Below, in pieces: positions 52,233 through 60,226 of a stretch of DNA of 64,000 bases. Source of the stretch: Flavipsychrobacter sp. (GTDB lineage Bacteria; Bacteroidota; Bacteroidia; Chitinophagales; Chitinophagaceae); assembly GCA_016787265.1 (NCBI GenBank), contig JAEUVF010000008.1, positions 248,001 to 312,000 on the forward strand, written 5' to 3'. The notes below the pieces were generated by a model that was not told the origin of the DNA, searched no databases, and saw nothing but the letters and a program-made list of their open reading frames with translations. Every line of letters starts with the position of its first letter. The first letter of the stretch is position 1. Both the position numbers and the translations under genes were made by a program.

Positions 52233-53096
52233 ATGAAAAAAGCCGGAACTACGCTTATGATGCATTTGTTTCATTTAGTCTGCGAGCAGAGCAGTAAAAT
52301 TACCACCGAACGATACAGTACATCGTTTTCGTCGGCTATCAAGTTATTGCACAACGATCTTCGTCAGCCGATTTTTAATATCTATGGTTTCGTGCGTTTT
52401 GCAGATGAAATCGTGGATACCTTTCATGAATTCGACAAGCTGACTTTGCTGAAAGAATTCAGGCAACAAACCTATGAGGCAATTGATCGTAAGATCAGCC
52501 TGAATCCTATTCTGCACAGTTTCCAGGCAACTGTAAATAAGTACAAAATCGATCATGAACTGATTGAGGCTTTCTTCAGAAGCATGGAAATGGACCTGGA
52601 TAAAAAAGCGTATGACCATCAGGGTTATATCGATTACATCTATGGATCTGCCGAGGTAGTTGGACTGATGTGCCTCTATGTGTTCTGCGAAGGGGACCGG
52701 TCTCTGTACCAGCAATTAAAAGGGCAGGCACGTTCGCTGGGTGCAGCTTTTCAGAAAGTGAATTTCCTGCGTGATCTCAAGGCGGATTACAACGGCCTGG
52801 ACCGGATTTATTTCCCCGGCTGTGATTTCACCAATTTCACGGAATGTGATAAAACCAGGATAGAGGCAGATATCCAGCACGATTTCGATGAAGCATACAA
52901 AGGCATCATGCAATTGCCTGTAAAAGCGCGGTTCGGGGTCTATGTGGCCTATAAATATTATCTTTCCCTATTCAAAAGGATCAAGCAGGTAAAACCCCAG
53001 CGGATCCTGTTGGAAAGAATCAGGGTGCCTAATTACCGGAAAGCGGCCATCGTGGTACGCGCCGGTGTAAAAAATCAGTTGGGCATGATAGGGTAG
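52233..53096 (+). CDS. crtB: Phytoene synthase
   Basis: 287 residues. It condenses two geranylgeranyl diphosphates to phytoene. Two Asp-rich Mg-binding motifs are visible: RFADEIVD near 47-54 and NFLRDLKADYNGLDRIYFP near 172-190. YSTSFSSAIKLL and GSAEVVGLMCLYVF are family blocks. The start may instead be the ATG pair at 52257/52260, since MMHLFHLVCEQSSKITT looks like the usual N-terminus. Confidence 0.95.
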   Translation: MKKAGTTLMMHLFHLVCEQSSKITTERYSTSFSSAIKLLHNDLRQPIFNIYGFVRFADEIVDTFHEFDKLTLLKEFRQQTYEAIDRKISLNPILHSFQATVNKYKIDHELIEAFFRSMEMDLDKKAYDHQGYIDYIYGSAEVVGLMCLYVFCEGDRSLYQQLKGQARSLGAAFQKVNFLRDLKADYNGLDRIYFPGCDFTNFTECDKTRIEADIQHDFDEAYKGIMQLPVKARFGVYVAYKYYLSLFKRIKQVKPQRILLERIRVPNYRKAAIVVRAGVKNQLGMIG

Positions 53097-53155
53097 GAAT
53101 TTTTCCGGTCGGATTCACCCGCCCGGTAAAATTCCTGGAAGAAAGGAAGGTGGAT

Positions 53156-53183
53156 CTTTCACCTTTCACTTTTCACCTTTCAC
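53156..53183. repeat. Four reverse 7-base units (CTTTCAC type)
   Basis: CTTTCAC, CTTTCAC, TTTTCAC, CTTTCAC in tandem, ending 16 bases before idi. They match the inverted half of the array before crtI, and are complementary to the ten forward units there, but no forward partner is seen nearby. Confidence 0.88.
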
Positions 53184-53199
53184 AATTAATTATTCTTGT

Positions 53200-53739
53200 A
53201 TGGAGCACAAAAATATGTTGGTCCTCGTGAACGAGCTGGATGAACCGCGGGGCACGATGGAAAAAATGGAAGCGCATCGCAAAGCTGAACTTCATCGCGC
53301 CTTCAGTGTTTTTATTTACAATGCGGCAGGAGATATGTTGCTTCAGCAAAGAGCGTTGAATAAATACCATAGCGGCGGATTATGGACCAATGCCTGTTGC
53401 AGTCATCCTTATCCGGATGAAAAACCTGTGGCGGCAGGCAGCCGGCGTTTGAGGGAAGAAATGGGATTTGTGACAGAGATTCAGCCAGCTTTTGAATTTG
53501 TGTACAAAGCCTCCTTCGACAATGGCTTAACGGAATATGAATATGACCACGTGTTTGTGGGAGAATATGACGGGCCCATCCACCCTGATCCTGCTGAAGT
53601 AAACGATTACTGCTTTTTATCACCTGCGGAAATCGAGGCTGCACTGGTTTCGCATCCTGCAAGGTTTACAGCCTGGTTTCACCTGGCATTTCCTAAAGTT
53701 CAGCAATGGAGAAAACAATCTGAAGTATGCATTGGTTAA
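53200..53739 (+). CDS. idi: Isopentenyl-diphosphate delta-isomerase, type I
   Basis: 179 residues. Nudix-fold Idi: RAFSVFIYN, WTNACCSHP at about 62-70 with the catalytic Cys, the Nudix-like RRLREEMGF, and TEYEYDHVF with the catalytic Glu near 110-118. It interconverts IPP and DMAPP and so feeds isoprenoid precursors to the carotenoid pathway. The 3' end overlaps crtZ by 13 bases. Confidence 0.95.
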   Translation: MEHKNMLVLVNELDEPRGTMEKMEAHRKAELHRAFSVFIYNAAGDMLLQQRALNKYHSGGLWTNACCSHPYPDEKPVAAGSRRLREEMGFVTEIQPAFEFVYKASFDNGLTEYEYDHVFVGEYDGPIHPDPAEVNDYCFLSPAEIEAALVSHPARFTAWFHLAFPKVQQWRKQSEVCIG

Positions 53740-54215
53740 TTTATCTTGGAGTTGTTCTGATTACTTTCCTGGTTATGGAAGGCGTTACCTGGCTCACACA
53801 CCGGTATGTTATGCATGGTTTTCTTTGGTACCTGCATGAAGATCATCATAAAAAAGGGCCTGGATTTTTTGAGAAAAACGACTGGTTCTTTGTGATTTTC
53901 GCTATCCCCAGTATGGGTATGATCCTTTGGGGTACACTGGATCCGTCGATGTGGTGGATTCAGGCAATCGGATTTGGTGTAATGCTTTATGGGTTTGCTT
54001 ATTTCATGGTGCATGAAATCATCATTCACCAGCGGTTCAAATTTTTCACCAGGAGTAATAATATCTATATCCGGGCGATTCGCTGGGCACATAAGATGCA
54101 CCATAAACATCTCGATAAAGAAGATGGAGAATCCTTTGGAATGTTGTTAGTCCATCAAAAATATTGGGCCAAGGTTAAAAAAGACCGTGAAAACACCCGG
54201 AATAAAAAGGGATAA
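53727..54215 (+). CDS. crtZ: Beta-carotene 3-hydroxylase
   Basis: 162 residues. Di-iron membrane hydroxylase with the expected histidine clusters: HRYVMHG near 26-32, HEDHHK near 38-43, HEIIIHQ near 96-102 and HKMHHKH near 122-128. Membrane helices at about 3-20, 50-72 and 78-98. It adds hydroxyls to the beta rings, giving zeaxanthin from beta-carotene. It overlaps idi and is 34 bases upstream of crtY. Confidence 0.95.
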   Translation: MHWLIYLGVVLITFLVMEGVTWLTHRYVMHGFLWYLHEDHHKKGPGFFEKNDWFFVIFAIPSMGMILWGTLDPSMWWIQAIGFGVMLYGFAYFMVHEIIIHQRFKFFTRSNNIYIRAIRWAHKMHHKHLDKEDGESFGMLLVHQKYWAKVKKDRENTRNKKG

Positions 54216-54249
54216 GCTGTCTATCTTGCTGCCAGCTAAATCACGGTGA

Positions 54250-55437
54250 ATGTCTACACATCTGTTTCAATACAAGCCTTACGATTATCGCTATGAATAC
54301 GATTATGTGTTTGCAGGTGCAGGTGCCGCCAGCATGAGTCTTTTGCTGAGAATGCTGGTGTCTGACCGGTTCAAAAATGAAACCTTCCTGGTGGTGGATA
54401 AGGACCGGAAAATGAACAACGATCGCACCTGGTGTTTCTGGGAAAGAGAGAATGGTTTTTTTGAAAAGCTGGTCTATAAATCCTGGGACCATCTCTGGTT
54501 TCATGGCCCTGGTTTTTCCAAAAAATACAAAATCAAACCCTATCGCTATAAAATGATCAGGGGTGTTGATTTTTATTCTTTCTGTCTTGATTTCCTTAAA
54601 AAACAACCGAATGTTCAATTGCTTTTTGAACCAGTAAAACGTATCGAAACCCTGCAGGAAGGCGCCCGCCTGATTATTGAAAACGGAGAAGTTTACCAGG
54701 CAAAAAAATATCTTTTTAATTCTATCCCTTTTGAACAGCCTGAACCGGCTCCGGGTAAACATATGCTGCTGCAGCATTTCAAGGGATGGGTGATCGAATC
54801 GGATACCGATTTTTTTGATCCTGCTGCCTGTACTCTAATGGATTTCCGGATCGGCCAGGAACATGGGGCATCCTTCGTTTATACAATGCCTTTAGATTCC
54901 CGAAAGGCACTGGTTGAATATACGTTGTTCAATGAAGAACTGCTGCAGGATGAAACATATGAAGAAGGGCTGGCCCGCTATATCCGGGATTTTCTTAAGC
55001 TGGAAAACTATACGATACTGGAAAAGGAATTTGGTATTATACCGATGACCAATCGCGCGTTTAATCCGGGTAAAGGGAATATTGTAAATATTGGTTCAGC
55101 AGGCGGACAAACCAAACCGTCCAGTGGTTATACCTTTCAGTTTATTCAACGCCACAGTGATGATATCATCTACTCCATGTTGAATCACGCGCGCCCCCGC
55201 CCGGTTCATGACAGCCATGAAGGACGGTTTTTATTTTATGACTCCGTTTTACTGGATGTGCTGGTTCATAAAGAACTGGGAGGTGCAGAGATTTTCACAA
55301 AACTCTTCAGGAGAAATTCCGCACAACGCATCTTCCGCTTTCTGGATAATCAAAGCTGGATTCCGGAAGAGCTTCTCCTGATCAGCAGTCTGCCGGTTGG
55401 TCCCTTCTGGCGCGCGGCCAAACGTCAACTTTTTTGA
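54250..55437 (+). CDS. crtY: Lycopene beta-cyclase
   Basis: 395 residues. Dinucleotide-binding YDYVFAGAGAASMSLLLRML near 17-36, NDRTWCFWE near 58-66, and the C-terminal FAD-binding block NIGSAGGQTKPSSGYTFQFI near 278-297, all typical of CrtY-type cyclases. It closes both ends of lycopene to beta rings. With crtI, crtB and crtZ the local set reaches zeaxanthin; no crtW ketolase or crtE is present in the window. It is the last gene of the carotenoid run. Confidence 0.94.
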   Translation: MSTHLFQYKPYDYRYEYDYVFAGAGAASMSLLLRMLVSDRFKNETFLVVDKDRKMNNDRTWCFWERENGFFEKLVYKSWDHLWFHGPGFSKKYKIKPYRYKMIRGVDFYSFCLDFLKKQPNVQLLFEPVKRIETLQEGARLIIENGEVYQAKKYLFNSIPFEQPEPAPGKHMLLQHFKGWVIESDTDFFDPAACTLMDFRIGQEHGASFVYTMPLDSRKALVEYTLFNEELLQDETYEEGLARYIRDFLKLENYTILEKEFGIIPMTNRAFNPGKGNIVNIGSAGGQTKPSSGYTFQFIQRHSDDIIYSMLNHARPRPVHDSHEGRFLFYDSVLLDVLVHKELGGAEIFTKLFRRNSAQRIFRFLDNQSWIPEELLLISSLPVGPFWRAAKRQLF

Positions 55438-55477
55438 TGGGAAAACTTGCTTAATATTGAAGGGCAAAGCGCCAACT

Positions 55478-56056
55478 ATGAACTTCAATATTGATGAACT
55501 GCTTACGGTAAGCTTCACCCTGTTTGCGGTGATTGATATCCTGGGTTCCATCCCACTCCTGATTTCCTTAAAAACCAAAATGGGTGAAATCCGTGAGTTC
55601 CGGGCTACAGTAATTTCCGGGGCACTCATGATCCTGTTTCTGTTGGTGGGAGAACGTTTCCTGGGGATTCTCGGCGTAGATGTCGGCTCTTTTGCAGTAG
55701 GGGGCTCCATTGTGATTTTCATACTCGGACTCGAAATGGTGCTGGGCATCGAGTTCTTTAAAAGTGAAGGCGATCCCAAATCCGGCACATTGGTTCCCAT
55801 TGCATTTCCTCTTATCGCCGGTTCCGGTACCCTCACTACCATCATTTCCCTCCAGGCCAATTATCCGGTATGGACCGTTGCCCTGGGCATCCTGCTCAAC
55901 CTGGTGGTAGTTTACATTGTATTGCGATCGCTGAATTATATTGAACGTCTTATCGGTGCGGCTGGGCTAATCGCTATCCGTAAATTCTTTGGAGTGATCC
56001 TGCTGGCGATTGCAGTGAAAATATTTGCTACGAATGCGAGTGGCCTGATTAAGTGA
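55478..56056 (+). CDS. MarC-family integral membrane protein
   Basis: 192 residues from the ATG at 55478; the frame extends into crtY but MNFNIDELLTVSFTLFAVID is the family start. Six hydrophobic helices with the MarC pattern LFAVIDILGSIPLLISL at the N-terminus and AFPLIAGSGTLTTIISL in the centre. The function of this family (UPF0056) is not settled; a transport role is assumed. Close to crtY but 40 bases apart, so co-transcription is uncertain. Confidence 0.88.
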   Translation: MNFNIDELLTVSFTLFAVIDILGSIPLLISLKTKMGEIREFRATVISGALMILFLLVGERFLGILGVDVGSFAVGGSIVIFILGLEMVLGIEFFKSEGDPKSGTLVPIAFPLIAGSGTLTTIISLQANYPVWTVALGILLNLVVVYIVLRSLNYIERLIGAAGLIAIRKFFGVILLAIAVKIFATNASGLIK

Positions 56057-56092
56057 CAGGTGGCGTTTAAGCTGGGGGCATGTTTATTGCAA

Positions 56093-56113
56093 AAAAGAGT
56101 AAACAACTCTTTT
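56093..56113. terminator. Hairpin between marC-like and catalase genes
   Basis: AAAAGAG and CTCTTTT arms (7 bp) with a 7-base loop, followed by CT and preceded by an A-run. Weak stem but correct layout for an intrinsic terminator after the carotenoid/marC unit. Confidence 0.45.
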
Positions 56114-56132
56114 CTAACCAGCTCCATCAATC

Positions 56133-58256
56133 ATGAAAAAGCCATCTGAAAAAGCGCCTGGTAAAACGCCTTCCAACTCCTTTATGACAACTAATCAGGG
56201 AGTTAAAATCAATGATGATCAAAATTCCCTGAAAGCCGGTCCGCGTGGCGCAACGCTCCTGGAAGATTTTATCCTCAGGGAGAAAATTACCCATTTTGAT
56301 CATGAACGTATCCCGGAGAGGATCGTCCATGCAAGAGGCTCTGCGGCGCATGGCAGCTTCAAATTGTATAAATCACTTTCAAAATATACGAAGGCTGGTT
56401 TTCTTACCGATACTGCTGTTGAAACACCTGTCTTTGTACGATTTTCAACTGTTGCGGGTTTCCGGGGCTCTACAGATCTCGCCCGCGATGTAAGAGGATT
56501 TGCTGTCAAATTCTACACGCAGCAAGGCAATTTTGATTTGGTGGGGAATAACATGCCCGTCTTTTTTATACAGGATGCGATGAAATTCCCCGACCTGGTT
56601 CATGCAGTAAAACCGGAACCTCATACTGAAATTCCACAGGCTTCCTCTGCACATGATACGTTCTGGGATTTTATCTCCCTGATGCCGGAATCAGCCCATA
56701 TGATTCTCTGGTTGATGAGTGATCGGGCTATTCCCCGCAGTTATCGCATGATGGAAGGATTTGGTGTTCATACCTTCCGCCTGGTTAATGAAAAAGGGAA
56801 GGCGCATTTTGTAAAATTCCATTGGAAACCACTGCTGGGTGTTCATTCCCTTGCCTGGGATGAAGCGCAAAAAATCTCCGGTAAAGATCCCGATTTTCAC
56901 CGCCGTGATTTGTGGGAGTCTATTGAGGCAGGTGCTTTTCCGGAATGGGAACTGGGCTTGCAGCTTATTCCGGAAGAAGATGAACATAAATTTTCATTTG
57001 ACTTACTGGATCCAACCAAACTGATTCCTGAAGAATTGGTTCCGGTACAACGTGTCGGTAAACTCACCCTTAACCGGAACCCGGATAATTTCTTTGCCGA
57101 AACTGAACAGGCGGCATTTCATCCCGGGCATATTGTTCCGGGTATCGATTTTACAAATGATCCGCTCTTGCAGGGACGATTGTTTTCTTATACAGATACA
57201 CAGTTGATTCGTTTGGGCGGACCTAACTTTCATGAGATTCCCATCAATCGACCGCATGTTCCTGTGGAGAATAACCAGCGCGATGGATACATGCGGCAAA
57301 CCATTAATAAAGGCAGAACCAGTTATCATCCCAATTCACTTGGAGGAGGATGTCCCTTTCAGGCTGCTATGAAAGACGGTGGTTTTACCAGTTATGCGGA
57401 ACGAGTCGATTCCCATAAAGTAAGAGAAAGAAGCCGTAGTTTCTTTGATCATTTCAGTCAGGCCCGGCTGTTTTACAACAGCCAGTCGGCCTATGAAAAA
57501 AAACATATTATCGATGCCTTTTCTTTTGAATTGGGCAAGGTTGAAACGGTTGCGATCCGGCTACGCATGCTGGGTATTATCTCACTTGTGGACGAAAGCC
57601 TGGCAGCTACCGTTGCAGCCAATCTTGGTTTAAAAGTACCTGCTCCGGAAAAGCCCATCAATAAAAGTGTACCGGCGGATGGCAATCAAAAGGACTATGA
57701 ACCAATGGAGGTTGATGCAGAAATAGAAGCATCATCATCCTTAAGTATGAGTAATACGATTAAGAATATCATCAGGGGCAGAAAGATTGCCTGCCTGGCA
57801 GCAGATGGTGTTGATGCAAATGCAATCATGCAAATGAAAGCTGCGCTGGAAGCACAGGGAGCGAAAATGGAAATTGTTGCACCTAGACAGGGAACGCTCA
57901 ATGGAGCTAATAAATCAAAACTGAATGCGGATCAAAGTTTTCTGACAACTGCTTCGGTATTGTATGATGCAGTTTATATTCCAGGTGGCGATAAACATTT
58001 GACGGCACTTGCAGTTGATCCCGATGCGATTCACTTTATAAATGAAGCCTACCGGCATTGTAAAGCGATTGCAGCAGATGTGTCGGCCATGCTGGTTTTT
58101 GAATCAACCTATTTTGCAGCTATCGTAAAAGAAAAAAAGAAAGACGAAGGATTATTATTTAATGGAGATGTAGAACAACTTGCAAACGCATTCTCTAAAG
58201 CGATTGCCAACCACCGCGTATGGAGCAGGGAGGATGCGAGAAAAGTTCCCGCCTGA
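56133..58256 (+). CDS. katE: Large-subunit catalase, HPII type, with DJ-1/GATase-like C-terminal domain
   Basis: 707 residues. Catalase core: distal His66 in [12 protein letters not shown], the GNNMPVFF Asn at 139-140, and the heme-Tyr block [15 protein letters not shown] near 350-364. The C-terminal ~145 residues ([18 protein letters not shown] ... [16 protein letters not shown]) form the flavodoxin/DJ-1-like domain found only in the large clade-2 catalases. It breaks down hydrogen peroxide in the cytoplasm. The position after carotenoid genes fits a light/oxidative stress theme. No regulator is seen locally. Confidence 0.95.
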   Translation: MKKPSEKAPGKTPSNSFMTTNQGVKINDDQNSLKAGPRGATLLEDFILREKITHFDHERIPERIVHARGSAAHGSFKLYKSLSKYTKAGFLTDTAVETPVFVRFSTVAGFRGSTDLARDVRGFAVKFYTQQGNFDLVGNNMPVFFIQDAMKFPDLVHAVKPEPHTEIPQASSAHDTFWDFISLMPESAHMILWLMSDRAIPRSYRMMEGFGVHTFRLVNEKGKAHFVKFHWKPLLGVHSLAWDEAQKISGKDPDFHRRDLWESIEAGAFPEWELGLQLIPEEDEHKFSFDLLDPTKLIPEELVPVQRVGKLTLNRNPDNFFAETEQAAFHPGHIVPGIDFTNDPLLQGRLFSYTDTQLIRLGGPNFHEIPINRPHVPVENNQRDGYMRQTINKGRTSYHPNSLGGGCPFQAAMKDGGFTSYAERVDSHKVRERSRSFFDHFSQARLFYNSQSAYEKKHIIDAFSFELGKVETVAIRLRMLGIISLVDESLAATVAANLGLKVPAPEKPINKSVPADGNQKDYEPMEVDAEIEASSSLSMSNTIKNIIRGRKIACLAADGVDANAIMQMKAALEAQGAKMEIVAPRQGTLNGANKSKLNADQSFLTTASVLYDAVYIPGGDKHLTALAVDPDAIHFINEAYRHCKAIAADVSAMLVFESTYFAAIVKEKKKDEGLLFNGDVEQLANAFSKAIANHRVWSREDARKVPA

Positions 58257-58277
58257 AATTTCTAAATATAGTTTGTT

Positions 58278-58523
58278 ATGAAAAAACAGTATCTGAAGAA
58301 ATTTGAAAAATTATCCTCCAAAGTAACAAAATGGAGTGATAGCATGCGCAGAATAAGGATACCCTTGCTATTCAGATTAAATTGAATGAGTTACTGGCTA
58401 CACAACAAAAGGCAAATAACCGGCTGATAAATATTGAGGATCTGACGGAAGAAGATCTGGATAAAATCAAAAAACATTATAAACACCTGGCTGATCTGGC
58501 AAAAACTGCCGAAGACCAAACTT
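58278..58523 (+). pseudogene. Low-affinity iron permease-like gene with internal frameshifting deletion
   Basis: The ATG at 58278 gives MKKQYLKKFEKLSSKVTKWS, the usual N-terminus, and then runs out at a TGA at 58383. From 58349 the +2 frame encodes QNKDTLAIQIKLNELL and continues with INIEDLTEEDLDKIKKHYKH, the normal C-terminal part of the family. The two to three membrane helices that should lie between (about 50 residues) are missing, so a deletion joined the two ends out of frame near 58345. The C-terminal frame then reads straight into an inverted repeat array. Confidence 0.78.
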
Positions 58524-58579
58524 CACCCGACCGGTGCCACCCGACCGGTGGCACCGGTCGGGTGGCACCGGTCGGGTGG
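58524..58579. repeat. Tandem-inverted array of 14-base GC-rich units
   Basis: Two copies of CCACCCGACCGGTG (the first base of copy one is T) are followed, after one base, by two copies of the reverse complement CACCGGTCGGGTGG. The whole can fold into a very stable hairpin. Its layout (n forward units, n reverse units) matches the 7- and 9-base arrays at 50590 and 12859, though the unit sequence differs. It lies between a dead gene and a lipoprotein gene. Confidence 0.92.
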
Positions 58580-58612
58580 TATGATCTTTTTAGAACCGGA
58601 AATAAAAAGCAT

Positions 58613-58819
58613 ATGAAACAGCTTATAATACTCCTGTTGGCAGGATTCCTGTTTTCCTGCGGCAGCAACGAAAGGGAACATTCAAACGATGTAAAAGTGA
58701 ATCCGGAAGATACTTCCTTTACCAGTTATCCGCCAGGTAATACGCCTGTTCCGCCTACGGTAGAAACTGCCGCAGACAGTACCCGTTCTGCAGCAGATTC
58801 ATTGAATCGACCGCATTAA
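58613..58819 (+). CDS. Small lipoprotein of unknown function
   Basis: 68 residues from the ATG at 58613: MKQLIILLLAGFLFSCGSNE has a short signal peptide and lipobox LFSC, with Cys16 as the lipidated residue. The mature part is polar and rich in Pro, Thr and Asp, with no recognised fold. The frame is open upstream for 77 codons, but only through the repeat array and the permease remnant, so the lipoprotein start is the real one. Confidence 0.7.
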   Translation: MKQLIILLLAGFLFSCGSNEREHSNDVKVNPEDTSFTSYPPGNTPVPPTVETAADSTRSAADSLNRPH

Positions 58820-58838
58820 ATACTATGCAAGCCAGGTT

Positions 58839-59792
58839 ATGTGTTTAATCTCCTACCATGCTTCACATGAACAGTTTGATCCGGTTGAGTTGCTGCACTA
58901 TGTTCAGCAGGCGGAAGCTGCAGGATTTACTGCCATTCATTCTTCGGATCATTTTCATCCCTGGAGTAAACGCCAGGGAGAAAGTGGGTTCACGCTTAGT
59001 TGGCTGCCGGTTGCAATGCAGGTTTGCAGTTTACCTTTCAGTTTTGTTTGTGCACCCGGACAACGACTGCTTCCTGCTATTCTGGCGCAGGCGCTTGCAA
59101 CCATCACATCCATGTTTCCCGATCGGCTTATAGTTGAATTGGGCAGTGGTGAAGCGCTTAATGAATCAATCACGGGAGAGGAATGGCCCGAAAAACAAAT
59201 CCGAAATGAACGTTTGCTTCAATGCAAAGAAGTGATGGATGCCCTGTTCAGGGGTGAGATGGTTGATTTTAATGGCCATATCCGGGTGCGCAAGGCGCGA
59301 TTGTATTCCCTGCCGGCTAATCCTCCCGCCTTATTCTCTGCAGCCCTGTCAGAAGAAACTTCAAAATGGGCTGGAAATTGGGCGGAAGGATTATTAACTA
59401 CAGTCGATGATAATTTAGAAGAGGCAAAAGCAAAAATTGCGGCTTTCCAAATGCAGGCCGGAAGCAAACCCATTCATCTTCAACTCTCATTTTGTTATGC
59501 ACGTTCCTGGAAAGAAGCCGTGGAACAGGCCTATGAACAATGGAGGTCGAATATGGTCGGGCTGGATAAACTGGCTAATCTCTCCAGCACGGAAGAATTT
59601 GATGAAGCAGGAGAAGAAATCACCCGGGAAGATATCATTGAGAATATGATTCTAATCACGGATATGAATGAACTAAAAGAACGGATTGAAAACATTAAAG
59701 CATTACAACCCTCGAGAATCCATCTGCACAATATCAGTAAAAATCAATCGGAGTACCTGGAAGATATCCGATCTATTCTTAGCTCGTTCTAA
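58839..59792 (+). CDS. Luciferase-like (LLM class) flavin/F420-type oxidoreductase
   Basis: 317 residues. TIM-barrel bacterial luciferase-like family: ISYHASHEQFDPVELLHYVQ at the N-terminus, FTAIHSSDHFHPW near 30-42, FPDRLIVELGSGEALNE near 91-107, and AALSEETSKWAGNWAEGLLT near 165-184. The closest subgroup is the TIGR03885-type of non-F420 flavoprotein. Substrate unknown. The start is not certain: an ATG at 58825 opens a short frame that stops. Confidence 0.82.
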   Translation: MCLISYHASHEQFDPVELLHYVQQAEAAGFTAIHSSDHFHPWSKRQGESGFTLSWLPVAMQVCSLPFSFVCAPGQRLLPAILAQALATITSMFPDRLIVELGSGEALNESITGEEWPEKQIRNERLLQCKEVMDALFRGEMVDFNGHIRVRKARLYSLPANPPALFSAALSEETSKWAGNWAEGLLTTVDDNLEEAKAKIAAFQMQAGSKPIHLQLSFCYARSWKEAVEQAYEQWRSNMVGLDKLANLSSTEEFDEAGEEITREDIIENMILITDMNELKERIENIKALQPSRIHLHNISKNQSEYLEDIRSILSSF

Positions 59793-60226
59793 AGGTGCAT
59801 TGTTTCGCCACCGCCCATCTCGTATAAACCCAAAATGAACTTACATTTAAATCATACAGTGGGTGGGATGGTATATGTATGATATCTACCATTACCTATG
59901 GTATTTTTAATATATTTTCCAGATTACCCGTTTTTTAACGGGTAGATGGTAAATAAAAATGCATTTACTTTGCAGCATCAATTGATATTCACACCCCATC
60001 AATCAGTTGATGAAACCTTATTTAACTATGAAAATTTTTTTATCGGCTAAAATTTAATCATTAATGCAACGGCTTTAGTTCTTTCGTTGTCTTGATAATT
60101 TTTGTCAAGGGGGGAATTCATATATAAACTATTGATTCTCGAAGGTTTGCATAATTCAAAATGTTGAATTATGAGGGTCATTTTATTGTGTTATACTAAT
60201 CGAAAATACCAATATCTGAAAATAGG
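59793..60226 (+). promoter_or_regulatory. 434-base leader/regulatory region before second export operon
   Basis: No gene is seen here. It contains several GGTA/TACC half-sites: ATGGTA at 59868 and 59946, and the inverted pairs TACCAT-N5-ATGGTA (59887-59903) and TACCCGTT-TTTT-AACGGGTA (59925-59944). TTACTTTGC at 59965-59973 is a near-match to the -7 element (TT for TA) and lies 30.5 bases after the centre of the second pair, the same distance as in the dyad promoters at 14.5 and 34.7 kb. The remaining ~250 bases to the ATG would form a long 5' leader, with one more hairpin candidate CTTGA-N9-TCAAG near 60090-60109. Confidence 0.5.

Noticed and set aside
58382..58819. Single 145-codon protein
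   Set aside because: It joins a permease remnant, an inverted repeat array and a lipoprotein with its own signal peptide; only the part from 58613 is a plausible gene.
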